From the NCBI RefSeq assembly GCF_049274025.1, contig NZ_JBASRV010000035.1: 64,000 nucleotides of DNA; one strand, written 5' to 3'. Shown piece after piece: positions 1 to 8,399 of this stretch. Origin of the DNA: Miniphocaeibacter sp012841535 (GTDB lineage: Bacteria; Bacillota; Clostridia; Tissierellales; Peptoniphilaceae). The notes under the pieces were generated by a model. The model was not told the DNA's origin. It worked only from the letters and a program-made list of their open reading frames with translations, and did no database searches. The first letter of the stretch is position 1. Every line of letters begins with the position of its first letter. The translations under genes and the position numbers were made by a program.

Positions 1-99
1 TTAATAACACCAATAGCAATAGAAGAAGGATTAAGATTTGCTATAAGAGAAGGTGGAAGAACAGTAGGAGCAGGAGTAGTAACTAAGATTTTAGGATAA
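1..99 (+). CDS. tuf: Translation elongation factor Tu, C-terminal end (partial)
   Basis: Only the last 32 codons and the TAA stop are inside the window. The peptide (LITPIAIEEGLRFAIREGGR, then TVGAGVVTKILG) is the highly conserved end of EF-Tu domain 3, the GTPase that delivers aminoacyl-tRNA to the ribosome. It is followed directly by a strong terminator, so it closes its own transcription unit. Identification is firm because this C-terminus is nearly invariant in bacteria. Confidence 0.95.
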   Translation, partial: LITPIAIEEGLRFAIREGGRTVGAGVVTKILG

Positions 100-117
100 T
101 ACTAAACTTTACTGATA

Positions 118-148
118 AGGGCAAGGGTGACCTTGCTCTTTTTTTATT
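118..148 (+). terminator. Rho-independent terminator after tuf
   Basis: A 9-bp stem (118-126 with 131-139, one G-T wobble) with a GTGA loop is followed by a T run at 139-146. Confidence 0.9.
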
Positions 149-212
149 TCTATAATAGGGAAAAACAATATGGAAAAACAAAATATGGAAAATTATATAT
201 AAAACATAAGTA

Positions 213-221
213 TGTTATAAT
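213..221 (+). promoter_or_regulatory. Extended -10 promoter for the opuC operon
   Basis: TGTTATAAT is a perfect extended -10 element. No convincing -35 is visible. An inverted repeat (GGTA at 230-233, TACC at 241-244) lies just downstream, around the expected start of the transcript, and could be an operator; that part is inference. Confidence 0.6.
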
Positions 222-274
222 AATTAGATGGTACCGTTGTTACCTAGGTTTTTTACAATACAAGGAGTGTTTAG

Positions 275-1444
275 ATGATAGAATTTAGAAATGTTTCGAA
301 AATTTATCATGGGGGGAAAATTGCAGTAGAAGATATTAATTTATCTTTTGATAGTGGAGAATTTGTGGTTTTTATTGGTACAAGTGGTAGTGGAAAAACT
401 ACTTGTATGCGTATGATAAATAGGATGATAAAGCCTACTAAAGGGGAAATATTAATAGATGGTAAAAATATAAAGGATATTGATGAGGTAAAACTTAGAA
501 GAAGGATAGGCTATGTTATACAACAAATTGGTTTAATGCCTCATATGACTATTTATGAAAATATTACCTTAGTTCCTAAATTATTAAAATGGGATGAGAA
601 GAAACAAAGGGAATCTGCTGAAAATTTAATAAAAAAAGTTGATTTACCTTTAGACTATTTAGATAGATATCCTAAGGAATTATCCGGTGGACAGCAGCAA
701 AGAATTGGCGTTATAAGAGCCTTAGCAGCTGACCAGAACATAATACTTATGGATGAGCCTTTTGGAGCACTGGACCCAATTACAAGGGATTCCTTACAAA
801 AGCTAATTAAGAGACTTCAAAAGGACATGGGAAAGACAGTTGTATTTGTAACTCACGATATTGATGAAGCCTTAAATATGGCAGATAAAATTGCTATATT
901 AGACAAGGGGAAATTAATACAATTTGATACACCGGAAAATATTTTGTTAAATCCTGCCAATGAATTTGTAGAGGAGTTTTTAGGTGAAGAGAGAATAAAT
1001 CAAGCTAAGTCAAAAACTCAGACTGTTGATGAAATAATGTATACAAAGCCAATTCATATTAAAGGTGACAGAACAGTAGGACAGGCTATAAGACTTATGA
1101 GAGAAAAAAGAGTAGATACCTTATTTGTAACAGATGATGATAATATTCTTGAAGGTTTTATAGATATATTTGATATTGGTAAGGTAGATAGAAAGAAAAC
1201 GAAAGTACAGGATATTTTAAGGGAAGCTAACTTTATTGAATCCGGTACCTTAGTAAGGGAAGCGGTCTTTCTAATATCGGAATGTGATTATAAAAACTTG
1301 CCTGTTGTTGATAGTAATAATAAATTAATAGGTATTTTTACAAGAGCAAATATAGTAGATAGTTTATATGATGATTCTTTTGATGAAGATGAAGAAGAAT
1401 TACAAGAAGAAGAACTTGTGCATAGCACATCAGAAATAGAATAG
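275..1444 (+). CDS. opuCA: Glycine betaine/carnitine/choline ABC transporter ATP-binding protein with CBS domains
   Basis: This is the ATPase of an OpuC-type osmoprotectant importer. Walker A GTSGSGKTT is at residues 35-43, followed by the LSGGQQQR signature, the DEPFGALDP Walker B/D-loop and the THD H-loop. Residues about 250-370 form two CBS domains, which in OpuA/OpuC-type ATPases sense ionic strength. The very acidic C-terminus (DEDEEELQEEE) fits that role. It starts at ATG 275 behind AAGGAG and is first of four tightly spaced genes (ATPase, permease, binding protein, permease), the order seen in Bacillus and Listeria opuC. Substrate choice within quaternary amines cannot be read from sequence alone. 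Confidence 0.93.
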   Translation: MIEFRNVSKIYHGGKIAVEDINLSFDSGEFVVFIGTSGSGKTTCMRMINRMIKPTKGEILIDGKNIKDIDEVKLRRRIGYVIQQIGLMPHMTIYENITLVPKLLKWDEKKQRESAENLIKKVDLPLDYLDRYPKELSGGQQQRIGVIRALAADQNIILMDEPFGALDPITRDSLQKLIKRLQKDMGKTVVFVTHDIDEALNMADKIAILDKGKLIQFDTPENILLNPANEFVEEFLGEERINQAKSKTQTVDEIMYTKPIHIKGDRTVGQAIRLMREKRVDTLFVTDDDNILEGFIDIFDIGKVDRKKTKVQDILREANFIESGTLVREAVFLISECDYKNLPVVDSNNKLIGIFTRANIVDSLYDDSFDEDEEELQEEELVHSTSEIE

Positions 1445-1452
1445 GTGATTTA

Positions 1453-2088
1453 ATGTTAGAATTTTTAAAATTAAACTATATGGATATTTTAAATAAAACA
1501 TTAGAACATCTATATATATCTTCAATGGCCTTAGTTCTAGGAATAATAGTAGCAGTACCTTTAGGGATAATTTTAACAAGAACTAAAAAAATATCCAATA
1601 TAATTATAGGACTGGCTTCCTTACTTCAAACAATACCTTCTTTGGCCTTACTTGCTATAATGATACCAATATTTGGAGTTGGAAAATTTCCGGCAATTAT
1701 AGCCCTATTTATATATTCCCTACTACCTATTTTAAGAAATACCTATTTAGGAGTAGTAGGAGTAGATGAAAATATAGTAGATGCAGCTAAAGGAATGGGA
1801 ATGACAAAGACCCAGTCAATCTTAAAGGTTGAAGTTCCATTGGCAGCACCTGTAATAATGGCAGGTGTAAGACTTTCAGCTGTATACGTCGTAGCCTGGG
1901 CTACACTAGCATCATATATAGGTGCTGGTGGTTTAGGGGATTTGATATTTTCTGGATTAAATAACTATAATCCCAATTTAATAATATTTGGTACAATTCC
2001 TGTTACTGCTTTAGCTTTAATAGTCGATTTTTTATTGTCAAAAGTTGAAAAATTAGTAACTGCTAAAACTGGAATGGAGGAGATATAA
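1453..2088 (+). CDS. opuCB: Osmoprotectant ABC transporter permease (first)
   Basis: A 211-residue integral membrane permease of the BPD_transp_1 family with about five or six hydrophobic segments. It carries the EAA-type cytoplasmic loop (AAKGMGMTKTQSILKVEVPLA) that docks on the ATPase, and the IGAGGLGDLI motif typical of OpuC/ProW-type permeases. The gap to opuCA is 8 nt and the TAA abuts the TTG start of opuCC, so it is translated as part of the operon. It resembles the second permease at 3036 and the two probably form a heterodimeric channel. Confidence 0.92.
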   Translation: MLEFLKLNYMDILNKTLEHLYISSMALVLGIIVAVPLGIILTRTKKISNIIIGLASLLQTIPSLALLAIMIPIFGVGKFPAIIALFIYSLLPILRNTYLGVVGVDENIVDAAKGMGMTKTQSILKVEVPLAAPVIMAGVRLSAVYVVAWATLASYIGAGGLGDLIFSGLNNYNPNLIIFGTIPVTALALIVDFLLSKVEKLVTAKTGMEEI

Positions 2089-3036
2089 TTGAGAAAGAAT
2101 TTAAGAAAAATACTTTTATTAATTATAGCTTTAGGACTATTAACATCTTGTTCACTTCCAGGTCTTGGTGCAAATATTAATGAAGAAAATATTTTAATTG
2201 CAAGTGGAAATACTACAGAAAGACAGATAGTTTCTGAAATAGTTCGTCAAATGATTGAACATTACGATGATGATGTTAAGGTTGGAATAATTAATAACCT
2301 AGGTTCAACTAATTTAATACATCAAGCCTTAATGAGTAATAATGCTAATGTTTCAGGTGTAATGTATACAGGAACTTCCTTAACTGGAGAATTGGAAATG
2401 GAACCAATTATTGACACAGAAGAAGCTATGAGAGTTGTAGTTAAGGAATATAAAGATAGATTTAACCAAAAATGGTATCCATCATTTGGCTTTGAAAACA
2501 CCTATGCCTTTATGGTTACAAGACAATTTTCTGAAGAAAATAATATAACTAAAGTTAGTGAATTAGAAAATATGGCTTCGGAATTAAAAGCAGGAGTCGA
2601 TACGGCTTGGATGCAAAGACAAGGTGATGGCTACGAGGACTTTAAGAGAATATATGGGTTTGACTTTTCAAAGGTATATCCAATGGAAATTGGTTTAGTA
2701 TATAATGCTGTAGAAGCAGGGGAAATGGATGTAGTATTAGGTTATACTACTGATGGAAGAATTCAATCTAACGATTTAGTAGTTCTGGAAGATGATAAGA
2801 ATTTATTTCCACCATATGATGCTAGTCCAGTTGTAAAATATGAATTAATAGAAAAGTATCCTAAAATAGATAAAATAGTTTCAAAACTAGAAGGTACAAT
2901 AACAAGTGAAGATATGCAAAAACTTAATCGTAGAGCAGATGAAGATCTAGTTGAACCGAAAAATGTAGCAACGGAATTTTTAAAGGATAATGACTATTTT
3001 AAGGACAAGGAACCGATAGTATCGGAGGGAAGATAA
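2089..3036 (+). CDS. opuCC: Osmoprotectant-binding lipoprotein
   Basis: A 315-residue extracellular substrate-binding protein of the OpuAC family. The N-terminus has a basic start, a hydrophobic stretch and a lipobox (LLTSC), so it is a membrane-anchored lipoprotein. The body contains ILIASGNTTERQIVSEI and GYTTDGRI-type segments usual in OpuCC/ProX-like betaine/choline binders. The start is TTG at 2089, chosen because GGAGGAG lies 7 nt upstream and the signal peptide begins there. It delivers ligand to the OpuCB/OpuCD permeases. Confidence 0.92.
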   Translation: MRKNLRKILLLIIALGLLTSCSLPGLGANINEENILIASGNTTERQIVSEIVRQMIEHYDDDVKVGIINNLGSTNLIHQALMSNNANVSGVMYTGTSLTGELEMEPIIDTEEAMRVVVKEYKDRFNQKWYPSFGFENTYAFMVTRQFSEENNITKVSELENMASELKAGVDTAWMQRQGDGYEDFKRIYGFDFSKVYPMEIGLVYNAVEAGEMDVVLGYTTDGRIQSNDLVVLEDDKNLFPPYDASPVVKYELIEKYPKIDKIVSKLEGTITSEDMQKLNRRADEDLVEPKNVATEFLKDNDYFKDKEPIVSEGR

Positions 3037-3683
3037 TGGAAATATTAAAAGGATTAATTGAATACTATAAATTAAATGGTATGTATGTAACAGAGCAATT
3101 TATAAGGCATTTTTTAATATCCATTTATGGAGTATTATTTGCCGCTATTATAGCTATACCCTTAGGCTTTTTTATAGCAAGACATTATAGACTAGCTGAT
3201 TGGGTTATAGGTATTGCAAATGTAATTCAAACTATTCCTTCTTTAGCCTTACTTTCTATACTGATGTTAGGACTTGGCTTAGGTACAAATACGGTAATTG
3301 CTACTGTATTTCTATATTCCCTGCTACCAATATTAAAAAACACCTATTCAGGAGTAGTAAATGTTGATAGGAGTTTAATTGATGTTGGTAAGGGCATGGG
3401 TATGACTAGGTGGCAACTAACAAAAATGGTTGAGCTACCATTGTCCTTGTCTATGATTATGGCAGGTATTAGAAATGCCTTAGTAGTAGCCATTGGAGTT
3501 ACAGCAATAGGAACCTTTATTGGAGCCGGTGGTTTAGGAGACATTATTTCAAGAGGAGTAAATGTTAGTAACGGTTCTTCAATAATAATAGCCGGTGCAT
3601 TGCCAACGGCATTAATGGCCTTACTGGCAGATTTAATTTTAGGATATTTAGAGAAAAAAATTAATCCGTTAAAGGAAAATTAA
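3036..3683 (+). CDS. opuCD: Osmoprotectant ABC transporter permease (second)
   Basis: A 215-residue permease paralogous to opuCB, with the same docking loop (GKGMGMTRWQLTKMVELPLS) and FIGAGGLGDII motif. Its ATG overlaps the opuCC stop by one base (TAATG), implying translational coupling. It is the last gene of the operon and is followed by a strong terminator at 3698-3731. Confidence 0.92.
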   Translation: MEILKGLIEYYKLNGMYVTEQFIRHFLISIYGVLFAAIIAIPLGFFIARHYRLADWVIGIANVIQTIPSLALLSILMLGLGLGTNTVIATVFLYSLLPILKNTYSGVVNVDRSLIDVGKGMGMTRWQLTKMVELPLSLSMIMAGIRNALVVAIGVTAIGTFIGAGGLGDIISRGVNVSNGSSIIIAGALPTALMALLADLILGYLEKKINPLKEN

Positions 3684-3697
3684 AAATTATTAAATAT

Positions 3698-3731
3698 ACA
3701 AAGTTCTAGACTTGTCTAGGACTTTGTTTTG
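3698..3731 (+). terminator. Terminator of the opuC operon
   Basis: A 13-bp stem (3698-3710 with 3715-3727, one G-T pair) with a CTTG loop and a T-rich tail. Confidence 0.9.
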
Positions 3732-3796
3732 TATTTATTACTTTTATATTTGTTATAATATAGTAATAAAAAAATCTCTTAAAAAATATATTTTTG

Positions 3797-3805
3797 TGAT
3801 ATAAT
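3797..3805 (+). promoter_or_regulatory. Extended -10 promoter for asnB
   Basis: TGATATAAT sits 31 bases before the asnB ATG. A second TGTTATAAT lies at 3751-3759, so there may be tandem promoters. No clear -35 accompanies either. Confidence 0.6.
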
Positions 3806-3835
3806 AACAAACGAATTCAATATTTGGAGGATAAT

Positions 3836-5686
3836 ATGTGCGGATTTGTAGGTGTACTTAACCCTAATAAAATAGATGAAAATTATAAAGAAATTGTAAA
3901 GAAAATGGCTGATGAAATTATTCATAGAGGGCCTAATAGTGACGGGTATTTTTTCGATGATTCAGCAGCTTTTGGCTTTAGACGCTTAAGTATGGTTGAT
4001 TTATCATCCTGTGGGGACCAACCTTTTTATACAGAAGATAAAACAAAGGTAATGGTTTTTAATGGAGAAATTTATAATTACAAGGAAATAAGAGCAGAAT
4101 TAATAGAAGATGGTTATGAATTTATTTCCAATACAGACTCAGAAGTACTTTTAAAAGGTTATGATAAGTGGGGAGAAAAAGTATTAAATAAATTAAGAGG
4201 GATGTTTGCCTTTGCAGTTTGGGATATGGAAAATCAAGAATTATTTCTAGCAAGGGATTTTTTCGGTATTAAACCTTTATACTATACAATGAATACAAAA
4301 GATGGAAGTGTATTATTTGGTTCAGAAATCAAGTCCTTTTTAAAAAATCCTAACTTTATAAAGGAATTTAATAAAGATGCTTTAAAACCTTATTTAACAT
4401 TCCAATATTCAGCCTTAGAAGAAACATTCTTCAAAGGGGTTTATAAATTAAAACAAGGCCATTATATGAAAATCAAAAATGGTAGAATGGATATTAAAAG
4501 ATATTGGAAACCTGAATTTAAGCCAACTAATAAAACATTAGACGAATATGTTGAAGATATTAGAAAAGTAATGGAAGAAACCGTAGACCTATATAAACAA
4601 ACTGATGTAAAATGGGGTTCATTTCTTTCAGGAGGAATTGATTCATCCTATATTGCCTGCCTAAGTAAGCCGGAAAAGACCTTTAGCGTTGGCTTTAAGG
4701 ATTATGAAGGTGATTATAACGAAACTCATTTAGCAAAAGAGCTTTCAGATATTATTGGAGCCGAACATCATGTTAAATTAATAGGAGCAGAGGACTGTAT
4801 AGAAAATCTTCCTAGAATACAGTATTTAATGGATGAGCCACATTCAAATCTTTCTGCAATACCACTTTACTTCCTTTCTCAAATGGCAGGGGAGCATGTA
4901 ACAGCAGTCTTATCTGGCGAAGGTGCAGATGAATTATTTGGTGGATATTTTACCTATGGGGAAACAGAAAACCTTAAAACATACAAGAAACTACCATTTG
5001 GTTTAAGAAGATTTTTGAGAAACAATACAAAAAATATGAAGCGAACAAGACTTACTAAATTATTTGATAGAGGTGGAAGCTATCTTCATGAAGAATTTAT
5101 TGGAGAGGCAAAAATATACGAGCCTGAACATGCAGATAAATTGCTAAAACCAGAATACAGAAAAGGTAGAAATCCCTATGAAGTAGCTAGGGAGTTTTAT
5201 TCAACAATTCCAAATGAGTCAGAATTAACTAAAAAACAATTAATGGACATGGAATATTGGATGCCGGGGGATATTCTTTTAAAAGGCGATAAAATGAGTT
5301 CAGCTCATAGTATAGAGGTAAGAACACCTTTCCTAGACCCTAAAGTAATGGAAGTTGCAGCAACTATTCCAGAGGAGTTTAGAGTTAATGGCGATAAATT
5401 TAAATACGCCTTAAGAAAAGCTTCAGAAAAATCATTACCTGATGAATGGGCAAATAGAAAAAAAGTTGGCTTTCCTGTTCCAATTAGATATTGGTTAAGG
5501 GAAGAAAAATATTATAATATTTTTAAAGAAGAATTTACTTCAGACATAGCAAAGAAGTTTTTTAACACCGATGAATTAGTTAAATTATTAGATGAGCACT
5601 ATGAGAAAAAAGCATTAAATCAAAGGCTTTTATGGACACCATATGTATTTTTAATATGGTACAAGGAATATTTTATAAAGAGATAA
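3836..5686 (+). CDS. asnB: Asparagine synthase (glutamine-hydrolyzing)
   Basis: A 616-residue two-domain enzyme converting aspartate, glutamine and ATP to asparagine. I place the start at ATG 3836, not at the in-frame TTG at 3824. The GGAGG at 3826-3830 is the ribosome site, and this start makes the catalytic Cys residue 2 (MCGFVG), as class II glutamine amidotransferases require after Met removal. The N-terminal half shows RHRG-type elements (IIHRGPNSDG), FNGEIYNY and SDSEVLL-like motifs. The C-terminal synthetase half has the pyrophosphate loop SGGIDSS and the SGEGADELFGGY segment. It has its own promoter and terminator, so it is monocistronic. Confidence 0.94.
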   Translation: MCGFVGVLNPNKIDENYKEIVKKMADEIIHRGPNSDGYFFDDSAAFGFRRLSMVDLSSCGDQPFYTEDKTKVMVFNGEIYNYKEIRAELIEDGYEFISNTDSEVLLKGYDKWGEKVLNKLRGMFAFAVWDMENQELFLARDFFGIKPLYYTMNTKDGSVLFGSEIKSFLKNPNFIKEFNKDALKPYLTFQYSALEETFFKGVYKLKQGHYMKIKNGRMDIKRYWKPEFKPTNKTLDEYVEDIRKVMEETVDLYKQTDVKWGSFLSGGIDSSYIACLSKPEKTFSVGFKDYEGDYNETHLAKELSDIIGAEHHVKLIGAEDCIENLPRIQYLMDEPHSNLSAIPLYFLSQMAGEHVTAVLSGEGADELFGGYFTYGETENLKTYKKLPFGLRRFLRNNTKNMKRTRLTKLFDRGGSYLHEEFIGEAKIYEPEHADKLLKPEYRKGRNPYEVAREFYSTIPNESELTKKQLMDMEYWMPGDILLKGDKMSSAHSIEVRTPFLDPKVMEVAATIPEEFRVNGDKFKYALRKASEKSLPDEWANRKKVGFPVPIRYWLREEKYYNIFKEEFTSDIAKKFFNTDELVKLLDEHYEKKALNQRLLWTPYVFLIWYKEYFIKR

Positions 5687-5716
5687 GGTTGGATAATAAT
5701 CCTGCCTTATTTTTTA
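5685..5716 (+). terminator. Terminator after asnB, overlapping its stop
   Basis: 5685-5694 pairs with 5699-5708 (4 + 4 bp around a small internal loop), followed by a T-rich stretch. The structure begins inside the TAA stop. Confidence 0.7.
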
Positions 5717-5821
5717 TTAGAAAGAGTGAAATATCATAGTATAAATTTGTGAATATTTATAAAGATTAAAGGATTTTTCCTGTAGAGAAATTACTGCTTT
5801 TATTTTATTTAAATTGAAAAT

Positions 5822-5843
5822 ACCTTATAATACTCTATAAGGT
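5822..5843. promoter_or_regulatory. Inverted repeat over the -10 of the GNAT-hydrolase operon
   Basis: ACCTTATA (5822-5829) and TATAAGGT (5836-5843) form a perfect 8-bp inverted repeat with a 6-base spacer. The left arm overlaps a TATAAT at 5826-5831. It could be a repressor site or a 5' mRNA hairpin. The gene start is at 5859. Confidence 0.45.
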
Positions 5844-5858
5844 TAATTTGGAGGCATA

Positions 5859-6344
5859 ATGAAAGAATTTAAATTAAGAAAAGCTTTAAGAGAAGATACA
5901 CCAGTAATATTTGAACTTATAAAAGAACTGGCTATTTATGAAAAAATGCTAGATGAAGTTGTTGCAACAGAAGAACTATTAGAAGATCATATCTTCAATA
6001 AAAAAAGAGTAGAGGTTTTAATAGCTGAGGAAGATAATAAACCAATAGGTTTTTGCCTATTCTTCTATAATTTTTCTACCTTTGTCGGCAGGTCGGGAAT
6101 TTATTTAGAGGATATCTATATAAAACCAGAATATAGAAGCAATGGTTATGGGAAGATTATTTTTAAAGAATTAGCAAAAATTGCAGTAGAAAGAAACTGT
6201 GGAAGAATGGAATGGGTTTGTTTAGACTGGAATAAATCAGCAATTGAGTTTTATAAAAAAATTGGAGCAGTTCCAATGGATGAATGGACTATTTACCGTT
6301 TAGCTGGAGATAGATTAAAAAAAGTAGCAGAAAAGGAGGACTAA
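5859..6344 (+). CDS. GNAT family N-acetyltransferase (diamine acetyltransferase-like)
   Basis: A 161-residue acetyl-CoA-dependent acetyltransferase. The acetyl-CoA pyrophosphate loop is in the segment YIKPEYRSNGYGKII, about residues 87-101. The context GIYLEDIYIKPEYR, CGRMEWVCLDWN and the C-terminal AIEFYKKIGAVPMDEWTIYRL is characteristic of the spermidine/diamine acetyltransferase-like subgroup. The acceptor substrate is not proven. The start at ATG 5859 has TTTGGAGG upstream. Its stop overlaps the start of the next gene (TAATG), so the two are coupled. Confidence 0.85.
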   Translation: MKEFKLRKALREDTPVIFELIKELAIYEKMLDEVVATEELLEDHIFNKKRVEVLIAEEDNKPIGFCLFFYNFSTFVGRSGIYLEDIYIKPEYRSNGYGKIIFKELAKIAVERNCGRMEWVCLDWNKSAIEFYKKIGAVPMDEWTIYRLAGDRLKKVAEKED

Positions 6345-7096
6345 TGCAATATAAATATATTGAATTAAAAAATAAAAACAATTTAACAATTAGAGGCGTA
6401 CAAAATTTACCAGATGAATATAAGGAGACGGAAAAATTACCAACAATTATAATTGTCCACGGTCATACAGGAAACAAAATGGGCAATGCTTTTTTCTATG
6501 TTCGAATGTCAAAATACTTTACTTCTAAGGGCTACACTAGCTTTAGGTTTGACTTTACCGGTAGTGGAGAATCCGACGGAGAGTTTGAAAATATGACATT
6601 AACTTCGGAAATTAACGACATGGATTCTATAATGGATTACGTTAAAAATTGTGAAAATGTAGATGTAGATAATATATTTATTATTGGTCATAGTATGGGT
6701 GGATTTATAACAACCTTAAAAGCATATGAATATAAACCTAAGAAGATTATATTATTAGCACCTGCAAATGATATGTTTGAAGGTGTAAAAAAAATCTATG
6801 AAGGATACGGTGAAGACAAGGAAGAAGTAAAATACTATGGGCTAAAAATTAAAAAATCCTTTATGGACGACATGGAAGGCTATAAGCCATATGAAAAAGC
6901 AGCCTTGTATAAGGGAGATGTTTTAATCCTTAGAGGTGAAGTTGATATGTCCGTGTCTAAAACCACTTGTGAAAAAACAAAAGAGGCTTTTGGTGAAAAT
7001 GCTGAACATATAGAAATAGAAGGAACAGACCATAGCTTTACGAATTATGATATACGTAGTTATATGATGGATAGAATATATGATTTTATAAAATAG
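6344..7096 (+). CDS. Alpha/beta hydrolase (esterase/acyl-peptidase type)
   Basis: A 250-residue cytoplasmic alpha/beta hydrolase. The nucleophile elbow GHSMGG puts the catalytic Ser at residue 117. HGHTGNKMG at about 39-47 supplies the oxyanion region. The Asp in RGEVD and the His in GTDHSF complete the triad. No signal peptide. The fold and motifs match the carboxylesterase/prolyl-oligopeptidase-like group, but the substrate is unknown. It is translationally coupled to the upstream acetyltransferase. Confidence 0.85.
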   Translation: MQYKYIELKNKNNLTIRGVQNLPDEYKETEKLPTIIIVHGHTGNKMGNAFFYVRMSKYFTSKGYTSFRFDFTGSGESDGEFENMTLTSEINDMDSIMDYVKNCENVDVDNIFIIGHSMGGFITTLKAYEYKPKKIILLAPANDMFEGVKKIYEGYGEDKEEVKYYGLKIKKSFMDDMEGYKPYEKAALYKGDVLILRGEVDMSVSKTTCEKTKEAFGENAEHIEIEGTDHSFTNYDIRSYMMDRIYDFIK

Positions 7097-7136
7097 AATT
7101 AAATAGTATACGTATGAATTTTCAAGAGGTAGAATT

Positions 7137-8303
7137 ATGAAAGTTGTAGTTTCAGTTGACTCCTTTAAGGGTTCTTTAGAATCAATAGAAGCAGGAGAAA
7201 TAATAAAACAGGGAATTTTGGAAGAAATAGAAGATGCAGAAATTGTTGTAAAGCCTTTAGCCGATGGAGGAGAGGGAACAGTTTCAGCCTTAGTAACTGG
7301 ACTTAAGGGTAAATTTATAGATGTGGAAGTTACAGGTCCTATTGGAGAAAAAGTTTTAGCAAAATATGGTGTAGTAGGGGAAAAAGCTATAATTGAAATG
7401 GCAACTTCTTCAGGCTTAACCTTAGTTGAAAAAGAAAAAAGAAACCCTATGAACACTACTACTTTTGGACTTGGTGAAATAATAAAAGATGCCTTAAATA
7501 GAGGATATAGGGAATTTATAATTGGCATAGGTGGTTCAGCTACTAACGACATTGGTTTAGGCATGCTAACGAGTTTAGGATATGATTTTCTAGATGAAAA
7601 TGGAAAAAAAGTAGGTATCTATGGCAAGGATTTAAGTAGAATTTTTGCCATAGATGATTCTAAAGTCGATAAAAGAATAAAAGAATCCTCTTTTGAAATT
7701 GCCTGTGATGTAGATAATCCACTTTTTGGACCTAATGGTGCAGCAAGTATTTATGGTCCACAAAAGGGAGCAACAAAAGAAGATATAGAAAAACTGGATC
7801 TTTGGGCTATAAAGTTTTCGGGAATTATTAAAGAAAAATATGGATTATTCTATGAAAATGACAAGGGAGTAGGGGCTGCCGGTGGACTAGGCTATGCTTT
7901 TAAAACCTTTTTAAATGGAAAGCTTTTAAGGGGAGTAGATATTATTACTGAGTTTTTAGAACTTGAAGAAGATATTAAAAATTCGAATTTAGTTATTACA
8001 GGAGAAGGGCAATTGGACTATCAGACTATGATGGGAAAGGCCCCTAGTGGAGTTTCTAAAATAGCAAATAAATATAAGGTTCCTGTTATAGCTATAAGTG
8101 GTTCTCTAGGAAAAGATGTTGAAAAAATAAACGAAGAAGGAATAGACGCCTATTTTAGTATAATTCCCTATCCGGTAAGTTTGGAAAAGGCAATGGAAAG
8201 GGATTTTACTAAGAAGAATTTGAAAGATACTATAAAGCAAATTATAAGGGTTTATAAAATAGGAAAATCTGCCTATAAATTTAAATCTATTGAAAAGGTT
8301 TAG
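7137..8303 (+). CDS. glxK: Glycerate kinase
   Basis: A 388-residue glycerate kinase (GK-I family: GarK/GlxK), which phosphorylates D-glycerate to 2-phosphoglycerate (or 3-phosphoglycerate). Family hallmarks are VVVSVDSFKGSLESIEAGE near the start, PLADGGEGT, IGIGGSATND, GPNGAASIYGPQKGA, GAAGGLGYA and TGEGQLDYQT. It starts at ATG 7137 behind AAGAGGTAG, 40 bases after the hydrolase gene, and probably shares its transcript. A strong hairpin follows at 8307-8329. Confidence 0.93.
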   Translation: MKVVVSVDSFKGSLESIEAGEIIKQGILEEIEDAEIVVKPLADGGEGTVSALVTGLKGKFIDVEVTGPIGEKVLAKYGVVGEKAIIEMATSSGLTLVEKEKRNPMNTTTFGLGEIIKDALNRGYREFIIGIGGSATNDIGLGMLTSLGYDFLDENGKKVGIYGKDLSRIFAIDDSKVDKRIKESSFEIACDVDNPLFGPNGAASIYGPQKGATKEDIEKLDLWAIKFSGIIKEKYGLFYENDKGVGAAGGLGYAFKTFLNGKLLRGVDIITEFLELEEDIKNSNLVITGEGQLDYQTMMGKAPSGVSKIANKYKVPVIAISGSLGKDVEKINEEGIDAYFSIIPYPVSLEKAMERDFTKKNLKDTIKQIIRVYKIGKSAYKFKSIEKV

Positions 8304-8306
8304 AAA

Positions 8307-8338
8307 GGCTCTGTGAAAATCACAGAGCCAAAATTTAT
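8307..8338. terminator. Terminator between glxK and fbp (convergent)
   Basis: A perfect 10-bp stem, GGCTCTGTGA with TCACAGAGCC, and an AAA loop, followed on the plus strand by an A/T-rich tail. It lies between converging genes and may serve both. Confidence 0.8.
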
Positions 8339-8399
8339 TTTTCTCTATATTTCTGAATAGATTCTTATCCGATTAGTTAATATCTATATATTTGTATAA

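Noticed and set aside
3824..3835. TTG start for asnB giving four extra residues
   Set aside because: It lies in front of the GGAGG ribosome site and would bury the catalytic Cys2.
6923..7564. 213-codon open frame on the minus strand
   Set aside because: It runs opposite the start of glycerate kinase, has no ribosome site, and its protein is low-complexity Ser/Pro/Ile-rich, typical of an antisense shadow.
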